NCBI RefSeq assembly: GCF_020880975.1
Contig: NZ_JAJIWP010000003.1
Coordinates: forward strand, 372,001-436,000
Direction: 5' to 3'
Length of the DNA stretch: 64,000 nucleotides
Source: Mucilaginibacter sp. UR6-1
GTDB taxonomy: Bacteria; Bacteroidota; Bacteroidia; Sphingobacteriales; Sphingobacteriaceae
In this document: positions 57,317 to 64,000 of the stretch, piece by piece
Numbering within the stretch: the first letter of the stretch is position 1
Layout of the letters: each line of letters starts with the position of its first letter
Program-made: the position numbers and the translations under genes
Notes under the pieces: model-generated
What the model saw: the letters and a program-made list of their open reading frames with translations, nothing else
Databases searched by the model: none
Told to the model about the DNA's origin: nothing

Positions 57317-58507
57317 TTACTCGTTGATCGCTTTTACACCCGGTAATTCTTTGCCTTCCATATATTCCAGCAAAGCACCACCACCGGTTGACATATAGCT
57401 AACCTCGTTTGACAGGCCGAATTTGGTTACAGCCGCGGCCGAATCGCCACCGCCAATCAGCGTGAAAGCGCCTTTTTCGGTAGCTTTAACTACGGCATCA
57501 GCAACCGCTTTGGTGCCTTTGTCAAAGCTTTCCATCTCAAATACACCCATCGGACCGTTCCACAACACGGTTTTTGATTCTTCGATCACCTTGGCAAAAG
57601 CCTCTCTTGAATCCGGGCCGATATCCAAACCCATCCAGTCAGACTTAATGGTGTTGTTTGGCGATACCGCTGTTTGCGCGTTATTGTCAAATTTATCAGC
57701 AACAATACAATCGGTAGGTAAAATCAGGTTAACGCCTTTGGCTTTAGCTTTTTCAACCAGCTCGTTAGCCAGGTCAAGCTTATCAGCTTCGAGCAGCGAA
57801 GTGCCTATTTCGCCGCCTTGCGCCTTAACAAAGGTGTAAGCCATACCACCGCCAATGATCAGGTTATCTACCTTTTCAAGCAGGGCTTCGATCAGTTGTA
57901 TCTTGTCAGACACCTTGGCACCACCCATAATAGCAGTGAACGGACGAGCCGCGTTATTCAATACCTTTTCGGCATTTTCAAGCTCGGCAGCCATCAGGTA
58001 ACCAAAGTATTTAGCGTCAGGAAAAAACTGTGCTATAACCGCGGTTGAAGCGTGCGCACGGTGCGCGGTACCAAAGGCATCGTTCACGTAAACATCACCC
58101 AGCTTTGAAAGCTTTTCGGCAAAATCCTTATCGCCTTTTTCTTCCTCTTTGTAAAAACGCAGGTTTTCAAGCAGTAAAACTTCACCTTTTTCAAGTGCAC
58201 CGGCTTTTTCTACGGCTTGTTCACCAATGCAGTCATCGGCAAACTCAACTTGCTGGCCCAGCAGGTCAGACAGGTGGGCAACTACATGCTTTAATGAATA
58301 TTTTTCGGTCGGACCATCTTTTGGTCTGCCCAGATGCGACATCAGGATAACGGAACCACCATCCTTCAATAATTTTTTGATGGTAGGCAATGCCGCGGTA
58401 ATGCGGTTGTCATCGGTAATGTTATAATCGCCGTCAAGCGGAACGTTAAAATCAACCCTCACAAGGGCTTTTTTACCGGAAAAACTTATCTGATCAATTG
58501 TTTTCAT
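57317..58507 (-). CDS. pgk: Phosphoglycerate kinase
   Basis: A 396-residue glycolytic kinase (1,3-bisphosphoglycerate + ADP to 3-phosphoglycerate + ATP). Diagnostic segments: [21 protein letters not shown] (cut), [44 protein letters not shown], the hinge [12 protein letters not shown] and [16 protein letters not shown]. Length normal. Start at the ATG 58507, six bases inside an open frame that begins with TTG. gap is on the same strand upstream, but separated by GNAT and a repeat-rich gap. Confidence 0.95.
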   Translation of the reverse strand: MKTIDQISFSGKKALVRVDFNVPLDGDYNITDDNRITAALPTIKKLLKDGGSVILMSHLGRPKDGPTEKYSLKHVVAHLSDLLGQQVEFADDCIGEQAVEKAGALEKGEVLLLENLRFYKEEEKGDKDFAEKLSKLGDVYVNDAFGTAHRAHASTAVIAQFFPDAKYFGYLMAAELENAEKVLNNAARPFTAIMGGAKVSDKIQLIEALLEKVDNLIIGGGMAYTFVKAQGGEIGTSLLEADKLDLANELVEKAKAKGVNLILPTDCIVADKFDNNAQTAVSPNNTIKSDWMGLDIGPDSREAFAKVIEESKTVLWNGPMGVFEMESFDKGTKAVADAVVKATEKGAFTLIGGGDSAAAVTKFGLSNEVSYMSTGGGALLEYMEGKELPGVKAINE

Positions 58508-58882
58508 ATTCAAAACTGGTTGTAAAATTCAGCAGTGCCGCAAAATCAGCAAATTATTTCAATTACGGAACGTAAAAGTTAAAAAGGCCACCGGTTTTTG
58601 GCAAAATTCATTTTATGTTAACAATAGTATGGGTGCCATTAAAATTCAAAAATGCGTAATTACGAGGCACGAAGCAATCTTTTTTAGGAGGAGCAAATTT
58701 GAAGATAAAAAGTGGCGTAGGGAAGTCACCCTGGGCTTGTCGAAGGGCGAGCGAGGAATCCTGCTAAGCGGTTAGTGCTTCGGCAAGCTCAGCATGACAA
58801 ATGGATCTAACTTATGCGTCATTATAACGCTTAGGTTTCTATTCTTTTCAAGTCCTCCCTTTATGGAAGGATAGGAGGGATA
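58508..58882. repeat. Gene-free stretch with repeat fragments
   Basis: A 375-base gap between pgk and the GNAT gene. A degenerate copy of the 45891 hairpin family is at 58651-58682, the REP-like copy at 58725-58799, and a short CCTCCCTTTATGGAAGGATAGGAGGG element at 58855-58880 (parts). The latter is the pyrimidine-rich hairpin family. The pgk promoter must lie near 58550, but no good box was found. Confidence 0.6.
58725..58799. repeat. REP-like palindromic repeat, copy 5
   Basis: GTCACCCTGGGCTTGTCGAA ... CTTCGGCAAGCTCAGCATGAC (split). It has GGGC for GAGC in the left arm, so it is more diverged than the copies between hemB and hemL. Confidence 0.8.
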
Positions 58883-59317
58883 TCATCTCACCCTTAAATA
58901 CATTACATGGTGCGGGCCTATGCGGGGCACATCAAACTCCGGTGATATTACCTCGAAGCCTACGTTAAAGTAAAAATTCATAGCTTTTTTGCGGGCATTG
59001 CACCACAGGTAGTTGGCTTGCTGGCCGCGCAAATAAACAATAGCAAAGTTTAGCAATTGATTGCCCAGGCCTTTACCACGATGATTTTCGGTAGTGGCCA
59101 TGCCGCGTAGCTGGTAGCCCTTACCGGTAAACTCACCATAACTTTGCGGGTGGAATGAGGCCAAACAGGCCAGTTCATCATCAACATAATAACCGAGGTG
59201 GAATGCGCCGTCTATCTTATCCGTCGGGAAGATACACTCATGCGGTTGCAGCCGGCCTTCGCGCAGCACCTGGTTACGTACAGCTAACAAATCTTCAACC
59301 TGTATAAATCTGATCAT
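58883..59317 (-). CDS. GNAT-family N-acetyltransferase
   Basis: A 144-residue GNAT enzyme. The acetyl-CoA-binding motif A is RGMATTENHRGKGLGNQLLNFAIVYL (about 72-97, shown in one region), with the R/Q-x-x-G-x-G/A loop as HRGKGLG. Preceding beta strand: DDELACLASFHPQ. A small-molecule or protein amine is the expected substrate, but the acceptor is unknown. It overlaps the stop of gap by one base, so it is translationally coupled to it, an arrangement that suggests co-regulation with glycolysis. Confidence 0.88.
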   Translation of the reverse strand: MIRFIQVEDLLAVRNQVLREGRLQPHECIFPTDKIDGAFHLGYYVDDELACLASFHPQSYGEFTGKGYQLRGMATTENHRGKGLGNQLLNFAIVYLRGQQANYLWCNARKKAMNFYFNVGFEVISPEFDVPRIGPHHVMYLRVR

Positions 59318-60312
59318 TATTTAAGGGCATTTATTTTAACAACAAGGTCGGCAAGGCGGCTCGAGTAGCCCATCTCGTTATCGTACCAACCTACTACCTT
59401 AACCAGCCCGCCTACTATGGAGGTGAGCTGCGCGTCAAATATACAACTATGAGGATTGTCTAAAATATCGGTTGATACAATCGGATCCTCGGTATACTCC
59501 AATATATGTTGCATTGATCCTGATGCCGCTTGTTTAAAAGCGGTATTGATCTGCTCAACGGTAGTATCCGTTTTCAGGCTACAGGTAAAATCAGTAAGCG
59601 AGCCGTTAAGTACCGGCACACGTATGCCCGCGCCGCCCAATTTACCTTCCAGATGTGTAAAAATATTGGTAATAGCTTTTGCCGCGCCGGTGGTTGTAGG
59701 TATGATGGATGCCGAGGCTGCCCGTGCGCGGCGCAGATCTTTGTGCGGGGCATCGTGCAAATTCTGGTCGCCCGTCATGGAGTGTACGGTGGTTATATAG
59801 CCATCCACAATCCCCCAGTTATCGTCGAGTATCTTTACCATGGCTGCCACATTGTTGGTTGTACAGGACGCGTTGGACAGTATGGGTGCTGCCAGATCGA
59901 TATATTCATCATTAACACCCAATACTACTGTAGGCACACTTTTATCAGTTGGCGGTGCGGATATGATGACCTGTTTTGCGCCGGCTTGCAAATGCTGCTC
60001 GGCACCTTGCTGCGAGGTGAATTTTCCGGTTGATTCTATCACCAGGTCAATTTCCAGTTCTCTCCAGGGCAGTTGTGCCGGTTCGCGCACAGCTAAAACT
60101 TTGATGGCTTTGCTGTTAATAACAAGCTCACCATCTGTATGCTCAACCGAGCCCTTAAAGCCCCGGTGAACCGAATCATACTTAAACAGATGGGCGAGGG
60201 TATGGGTATCCGTAAGGTCATTTATGGCGATGACCTCAATGCCGGGTTTATCTAAAATATTCCGCAGAAAAATACGGCCGATGCGCCCGAATCCGTTTAT
60301 AGCTATCCTCAT
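59317..60312 (-). CDS. gap: Glyceraldehyde-3-phosphate dehydrogenase
   Basis: A 331-residue glycolytic enzyme. Rossmann start INGFGRIGRIFLRN with D32 (NDLTD), the NAD-type choice; catalytic C150 in SNASCTTNN; HSMTGDQNLHDAPHKDLRRARAA (cut) and the C-terminal WYDNEMGYSSR. It is the NAD-dependent type I enzyme. The open frame extends 48 bases further upstream, but the usual start MRIAINGFGRIG at 60312 is preferred. A CAAAATTA box (minus strand TAATTTTG, 60334-60341) just upstream may be its -7 element. Confidence 0.94.
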   Translation of the reverse strand: MRIAINGFGRIGRIFLRNILDKPGIEVIAINDLTDTHTLAHLFKYDSVHRGFKGSVEHTDGELVINSKAIKVLAVREPAQLPWRELEIDLVIESTGKFTSQQGAEQHLQAGAKQVIISAPPTDKSVPTVVLGVNDEYIDLAAPILSNASCTTNNVAAMVKILDDNWGIVDGYITTVHSMTGDQNLHDAPHKDLRRARAASASIIPTTTGAAKAITNIFTHLEGKLGGAGIRVPVLNGSLTDFTCSLKTDTTVEQINTAFKQAASGSMQHILEYTEDPIVSTDILDNPHSCIFDAQLTSIVGGLVKVVGWYDNEMGYSSRLADLVVKINALK

Positions 60313-60388
60313 TGTATAAGCTTTAATGAAATACAAAATTATACAATTAAAGCGCGGCAATATTCAGTTAAAGGCAATATTGCCGGTA

Positions 60389-60429
60389 AACAAATCGTCC
60401 CTTGATTTATAGTCAAGGGACGATTTGTT
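60389..60429. terminator. Long perfect hairpin, terminator-like
   Basis: AACAAATCGTCCCTTGA pairs over 17 bases with TCAAGGGACGATTTGTT around a TTTATAG loop. It lies between gap (leftward) and the papain-like gene that ends at 60480 and is also leftward, so it stands downstream of the latter. The T run after the stem is weak (GTTTACC). Confidence 0.65.
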
Positions 60430-60479
60430 AGTTATAAGATTGTTAGCTGTTTCATTATTAATAAAACGCTAAGCCTTTT

Positions 60480-61973
60480 TTATGGATTTATGGCAAATGA
60501 TGCACCACTTGTACCACAATTCAGCAACACGTTAGTGAATGAAACAGAGGTTCCGAAGTTACTGTAAGACATTGTACATGATGATCCGGAAAAAGAACGA
60601 GAAATAGTAGAACCACCGATTGGAAAAATACTCACGGTGTATTTACCAGCCGGAACTGTTACAGTACCCGTATTAAACGGTTTTTGAAACACGCCTGGCG
60701 CACCATTAAATTCAATACTATAGGTGCCGCTTATTGAATTGCTTCTGGTTAAGTTTATTGAAACGGTGGCTGGAGTACAAGTACCGTTTTGGTTGGCATA
60801 ATTTTGGCCGTTGTTATCAATATAATTGCGGGCAAGGGCGTTAGCCGCAGCAACCGATACCGGCGACGAATAAGTGTTAGCAGGAACAGTAAATGTTACC
60901 TGGCCAGAGCCGATACCAACGCTGCAAGATGGATAAAATACGCCAACCTGTTGCGTATTGTAGAAAGAGTTTACAGGAGTTGAGCTAAACGGTTGCACTA
61001 CATACGCTTCGGCACCTCCATTTGAGCGGCCTTGAGCCAGCATAGTATTTATAAGACTATAGGAAACCCACATACAACCAGGATAGGTGCTATCACCACC
61101 ACCAGTTCCCCACGAGTTTTGTAATAAAAAAGCTGCCTTGCTATCATCATAACCTATAAAACATACTGAATGACCCGAGCCTGTGGCAGGCGAATTTGTT
61201 GTAGACCATGTTGTATGATAATCAAAAGCCGTTTGGAAATCATTATAATACGCAAAACTATAAACTACAGGCAGGCCTGCAGCTAACAACTGTTTTATTT
61301 CAAAATAATTACTTACAGTAGCGTAGCTCGCTATTTTGTCAGTAGAAGCGGATGTGTTGGCAGCCGTAGTAGGTGCCGGTGAGCAAGCTGCATAAGATGG
61401 CTGTTTGCTTACTGATGCCACACCGTAATTTTTTGCACAGTTTAAACCTACCGCAGTATTGAGTCCATAACCACCATTTGGCGGACTATCGTTTATGGAA
61501 CAGCTATATCCGGATAAACCAGCAGCGTATATTCTATTATAGATGTACCACCCGCTGCGCTGGCCTGCATCAGCAGTGGAGCTTTGCCAGGTCATATCCA
61601 ATATTTGTTTAGCCGCATAGCCTACCGACCATGATACACAAGTACCTGTCTCTAATTGATTACCGATAGCGGGGTGCAATAGTATTACAGAGCTTGGCGG
61701 GGCAGGGTTCGGGCTAATGGCATCAACGCGCTTACCGGGAACATTTAACTGGAATTTAGGTTTTACCCCTTTAGCCTGAAGCGATGCGATCAGTTCCTCG
61801 ACATTCACTTCCGGAACTTTTAAATAGGCTTCACGGTCAAGTATAGCGCCTCGACCATGTTCTTTGTTTTGTGGTTTTTTAGAATTGTCCTGAGTTTCAA
61901 TTTGATTTCTCTTACAGGCACCCAGAAAGAGGAGCACCGCCATGGCGATGTAAATTTTGGTTTTGATAATCAT
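60480..61973 (-). CDS. Papain-like (C1A) lipoprotein with DUF5977-type C-terminus
   Basis: A 497-residue lipoprotein: lipobox LFLGAC with C20. Residues about 95-340 form a papain-fold peptidase: oxyanion Q106 and catalytic C112 (GNQLETGTCVSWSVGYA), H268 (GSGHSVCFIGYDD) and N286 (LQNSWGTGGG). The C-terminal part (about 345-497) has two beta domains; the first carries FYPSCSVGIGSGQVTFTVPANTY and AAANALARNYIDNNGQNYANQNGTC (parts), the DUF5977 pattern of repeats carried by Bacteroidota surface proteins. Likely surface-exposed. No inhibitor or immunity gene is adjacent. Confidence 0.85.
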   Translation of the reverse strand: MIIKTKIYIAMAVLLFLGACKRNQIETQDNSKKPQNKEHGRGAILDREAYLKVPEVNVEELIASLQAKGVKPKFQLNVPGKRVDAISPNPAPPSSVILLHPAIGNQLETGTCVSWSVGYAAKQILDMTWQSSTADAGQRSGWYIYNRIYAAGLSGYSCSINDSPPNGGYGLNTAVGLNCAKNYGVASVSKQPSYAACSPAPTTAANTSASTDKIASYATVSNYFEIKQLLAAGLPVVYSFAYYNDFQTAFDYHTTWSTTNSPATGSGHSVCFIGYDDSKAAFLLQNSWGTGGGDSTYPGCMWVSYSLINTMLAQGRSNGGAEAYVVQPFSSTPVNSFYNTQQVGVFYPSCSVGIGSGQVTFTVPANTYSSPVSVAAANALARNYIDNNGQNYANQNGTCTPATVSINLTRSNSISGTYSIEFNGAPGVFQKPFNTGTVTVPAGKYTVSIFPIGGSTISRSFSGSSCTMSYSNFGTSVSFTNVLLNCGTSGASFAINP

Positions 61974-62169
61974 TTTTTGATTTTGGTTAGGATTTACTTT
62001 TTGTGATAAGATTAACTACCACAAAATATAAATACTTTCCCTTTTGTCAAAATATAATTATCAATTAAAAGATATTTAATTAAAAACCACTTAACTTCTC
62101 GATATTGATGTTGTTAAAATAAACATATCCTTATATATAAGGCATTTATCTAAGAGAAATAAACAGCAA

Positions 62170-63168
62170 TTACTGGTTAATGGCCTGCCATAGCAGATCC
62201 TTCAGCTTATCAATATTTTTTTGCGCTACCGATGATATGAAAACGTAAGGTATACCCTTAGGTACCTGCTGTTTCATCTCCTCGGTCAGCTCATCATCCA
62301 GTAAGTCTGATTTGGTGATGGCCAGCACGTGTGGTTTGTGCATTAGTTCCGGGTTATATTCTTGCAGTTCGTGCTGCAGTATCTGGTACTCTTCGGTAAT
62401 GGTGCGCGTGGTATCAGCCGGGATCATGAACAACAATACCGAGTTACGCTCGATATGGCGCAGAAAACGGAAGCCCAGCCCCTTGCCTTTTGATGCGCCC
62501 TCAATAATACCCGGAATATCGGCCATAACAAATGATTTGCTATCGCGGTAAGATACGATGCCCAGGTTGGGTACTATGGTAGTAAAGGCATAATCAGCGA
62601 TTTCGGGCTTGGCGGCAGATACTACCGACAGCAGGGTTGATTTACCCGCGTTAGGAAAACCTACCAAACCAACATCGGCCAGTAACTTAAGTTCGAGTAT
62701 GTTCCACACTTCCTGCCCCGGCAGGCCCGGTTGCGCAAAGCGCGGGGTTTGCTGCGTGGCTGATTTAAAGTGCCAGTTGCCCTGCCCGCCGCGGCCACCC
62801 GGTGTAAGCACCTTGGTTTCGCCGTCCTGCGTTATTTCAAATATCACTTCGCCGGTTTCGGCATCCCTGGCAATAGTACCCAGTGGTACTTCCAATATCT
62901 CATCCCTGCCGGTTTTGCCGGTAGATAATGAGCTGCCACCCGGATCGCCGTTGCCTGCTATTACGTGCTTGCGGTATTTAAGGTGCAGCAGTGTCCATAA
63001 CTGGGCGTTGCCTTTTACAATAACGTGCCCGCCACGGCCTCCATCGCCACCATCAGGGCCACCCATGGCGGTGTGCTTATCGCGGTGTAAATGCGCAGAG
63101 CCCGCACCCCCATGCCCCGAACGGCAGCATATCTTCACATAATCAACAAAATTGGAACCCTGGGACAT
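62170..63168 (-). CDS. obg: Obg-family GTPase
   Basis: A 332-residue GTPase tied to 50S ribosome assembly and stringent response. Glycine-rich OBG fold 1-160 ([37 protein letters not shown] in parts), then the G domain: G1 GFPNAGKST (about 166-174), G2 TTIVPN, G3 [10 protein letters not shown]4 TKSD. The C-terminal OCT domain is missing, as in many Bacteroidota members. It and adk upstream are on the same strand, separated by 133 bases of repeats. Confidence 0.93.
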   Translation of the reverse strand: MSQGSNFVDYVKICCRSGHGGAGSAHLHRDKHTAMGGPDGGDGGRGGHVIVKGNAQLWTLLHLKYRKHVIAGNGDPGGSSLSTGKTGRDEILEVPLGTIARDAETGEVIFEITQDGETKVLTPGGRGGQGNWHFKSATQQTPRFAQPGLPGQEVWNILELKLLADVGLVGFPNAGKSTLLSVVSAAKPEIADYAFTTIVPNLGIVSYRDSKSFVMADIPGIIEGASKGKGLGFRFLRHIERNSVLLFMIPADTTRTITEEYQILQHELQEYNPELMHKPHVLAITKSDLLDDELTEEMKQQVPKGIPYVFISSVAQKNIDKLKDLLWQAINQ

Positions 63169-63179
63169 GGCGTTGTAAG

Positions 63180-63298
63180 TTTTTTAGTCCGGAAGTCGGT
63201 ATAGTCCGAAAGACCGGAAGTCTGAAAAGACAATAAGTCCGGAAAACCGAAAGATTAATTACTTTCTGACTTCCGGACTTACCGACTTTTCGGACTTA
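63180..63298. repeat. Mirror-like repeat of GTCCGGAAGTC units between adk and obg
   Basis: About eight alternating copies of short units: GTCCGGAAGTC, GTCCGAAAGAC, GGAAGTCTGAAAAG, GTCCGGAAAACCGAAAG then the complementary strand series CTTTCTGACTTCCGGACTTA and CCGACTTTTCGGACTTA. The two halves pair into a long hairpin. The same units are embedded in ispG at 13226-13264 and 13858-13900. Confidence 0.8.
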
Positions 63299-63301
63299 AA
63301 A

Positions 63302-63874
63302 TTAATATTTTTCAATTACCGCTACAATGGCGCTGAAGATCTCCTCGATGGAGCCTATGCCGTTGATGCTGGTAAATTTATTTTGATTTTTATAGTAACC
63401 GGCTACCGGTTTTGTTTTATCGTTATACTCTTTAATACGTTTGCGGATGATGGCCGGGTCGGCATCGTCCGGGCGGCCTGAATCCTTACCGCGCAATAAA
63501 AGGCGGCGCTCCAGCTCGTCGTCATCAACCTCCAGGGCTACCATGCCCGATATGGCTGATGATTTTGACTCCAGCAGTGTATCCAACGCTTCGGCTTGTG
63601 CTACCGTACGCGGAAAACCGTCAAATATAAAGCCTTTAGCATCCTTATTAGCATCCAGCTTATTGCTGATCATGCCGATAACCACGGCATCAGGCACTAA
63701 CAAACCTTCGTCCATCAGCTTTTTGGCCTCTAAACCAAGCTCGGTGCCCTGTGATATTTCACCACGCAGCAAATCACCGGTTGAGAGGTGGATCAGTCCG
63801 TATTTATCAATAAGTTTTTGTGATTGAGTGCCCTTACCTGCGCCGGGAGGGCCGAACAAAACCAAGTTTAGCAT
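63302..63874 (-). CDS. adk: Adenylate kinase
   Basis: A 190-residue nucleotide kinase (AMP + ATP to 2 ADP). P-loop GPPGAGKGT (8-16), TGDLLRGEI, and FDGFPRTVAQAEAL (AMP-site DGFPR). LLRGKDSGRPDDADPAIIRKRIKEY marks a short-lid form, so the zinc-binding LID is absent. The open frame continues upstream for 33 residues, but that part runs into the terminator and the tRNA-Arg gene, so the ATG at 63874 is chosen. Confidence 0.95.
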   Translation of the reverse strand: MLNLVLFGPPGAGKGTQSQKLIDKYGLIHLSTGDLLRGEISQGTELGLEAKKLMDEGLLVPDAVVIGMISNKLDANKDAKGFIFDGFPRTVAQAEALDTLLESKSSAISGMVALEVDDDELERRLLLRGKDSGRPDDADPAIIRKRIKEYNDKTKPVAGYYKNQNKFTSINGIGSIEEIFSAIVAVIEKY

Positions 63875-63890
63875 GCTTATAAAATTTAAA

Positions 63891-63920
63891 TAGCCTTTCT
63901 GTACGATTACGGAAAGGCTA
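63891..63920 (-). terminator. Terminator of tRNA-Arg
   Basis: TAGCCTTTC / GAAAGGCTA stem with a 12-base loop; T-rich on the minus strand. Between tRNA-Arg and adk on the minus strand. Confidence 0.7.
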
Positions 63921-63937
63921 TAATTTATTATTTTGAG

Positions 63938-64000
63938 TGAACTTGAAGGGAGTCGAACCCCTAACCTTCTCATCCGTAGTGAGATGCTCTATCCAATTGA
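63938..64000 (-). tRNA. tRNA-Arg (anticodon ACG), 5' end outside window
   Basis: Read on the minus strand: D arm GCTC..TTGGATAGAGC (partly out), anticodon arm TCTCA-CTACGGA-TGAGA with anticodon ACG, variable loop, T arm AGGGG-TTCGACT-CCCTT, acceptor 3' strand CAAGTTC and discriminator A at 63938. No CCA is encoded. Unlike the RNAs at 28498-28748, all parts have standard size, which makes it a useful in-window control. Confidence 0.9.

Noticed and set aside
59530..60033. Plus-strand 167-residue protein within gap
   Set aside because: It lies completely antisense to gap, has no domain pattern and is a shadow frame.
60389..60429. Operator for gap
   Set aside because: The stem is long and perfect with a short loop between tandem leftward genes, which fits a transcript-end hairpin better than a protein site.
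63875..63973. N-terminal extension of adk
   Set aside because: It would run through a terminator hairpin and the 3' end of tRNA-Arg.

Overview
The window looks like chromosomal DNA of a Bacteroidota bacterium, most likely Sphingobacteriaceae (a Mucilaginibacter/Pedobacter-like organism). Evidence: TonB receptor with carboxypeptidase-like N-terminal domain, DUF4153 and DUF5977 proteins, three-domain IspG, HemC-HemD fusion, Mg-type HemB, promoters of TTG-N19/20-TAnnTTTG type, very few Shine-Dalgarno sequences, and intergenic repeat families typical of this group. There are no phage genes, transposases, CRISPR arrays or rRNA genes. Gene identities come from motifs and remembered family features; no database search was possible.

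Layout. 1-6.4 kb: a truncated poxB-like gene (minus), then cdd, an SGNH hydrolase and a sialidase-like protein (plus), a three-unit tandem repeat, and two NTF2-like paralogues flanking a GyrI-like/YdeI-like pair. 6.6-15 kb: parC, a TPR membrane protein, an aldose epimerase, a P4-type acid phosphatase and ispG. 15-28.4 kb: prolyl oligopeptidase, a secreted protein with 12-residue repeats, an S41 protease, a CsbD-like protein, a DtxR/MntR-type regulator divergent from a TonB receptor with a perfect palindrome between them, tex and an Lrp regulator. 28.42-28.82 kb: a compact RNA transcription unit (promoter, two tRNA-like RNAs, terminator). 28.8-40 kb: luciferase-like oxidoreductase, a PhnA-domain protein, pdhB, DUF4153, S8 protease, a TPR protein, metallo-hydrolase, alpha/beta hydrolase and DoxX-like protein. 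40.3-51.5 kb: the heme cluster hemA, hemCD, hemB, hemL, a two-component system, a TPR protein, hemE and hemJ. 51.5-64 kb: ECF sigma factor and partner, an outer membrane protein, an ABC ATPase, an S15-type hydrolase, pgk, GNAT and gap, a papain-like lipoprotein, obg, adk and the 3' part of tRNA-Arg.

How the genes work together. The heme genes cover glutamyl-tRNA to coproporphyrinogen (HemA, HemL, HemB, HemC-HemD, HemE) plus the HemJ step; the intervening oxidation and ferrochelatase steps are not in the window. The DtxR/MntR-type repressor and the TonB receptor probably form a metal-responsive uptake pair.

Most unusual: (1) two adjacent tRNA-like RNAs at 28498-28610 and 28633-28748 that share an identical D/anticodon-like core containing CACCTCCTT (the 16S anti-Shine-Dalgarno sequence), while their acceptor stems and oversized variable arms differ by compensating changes; (2) intergenic repeat sequence carried in frame inside the essential gene ispG.
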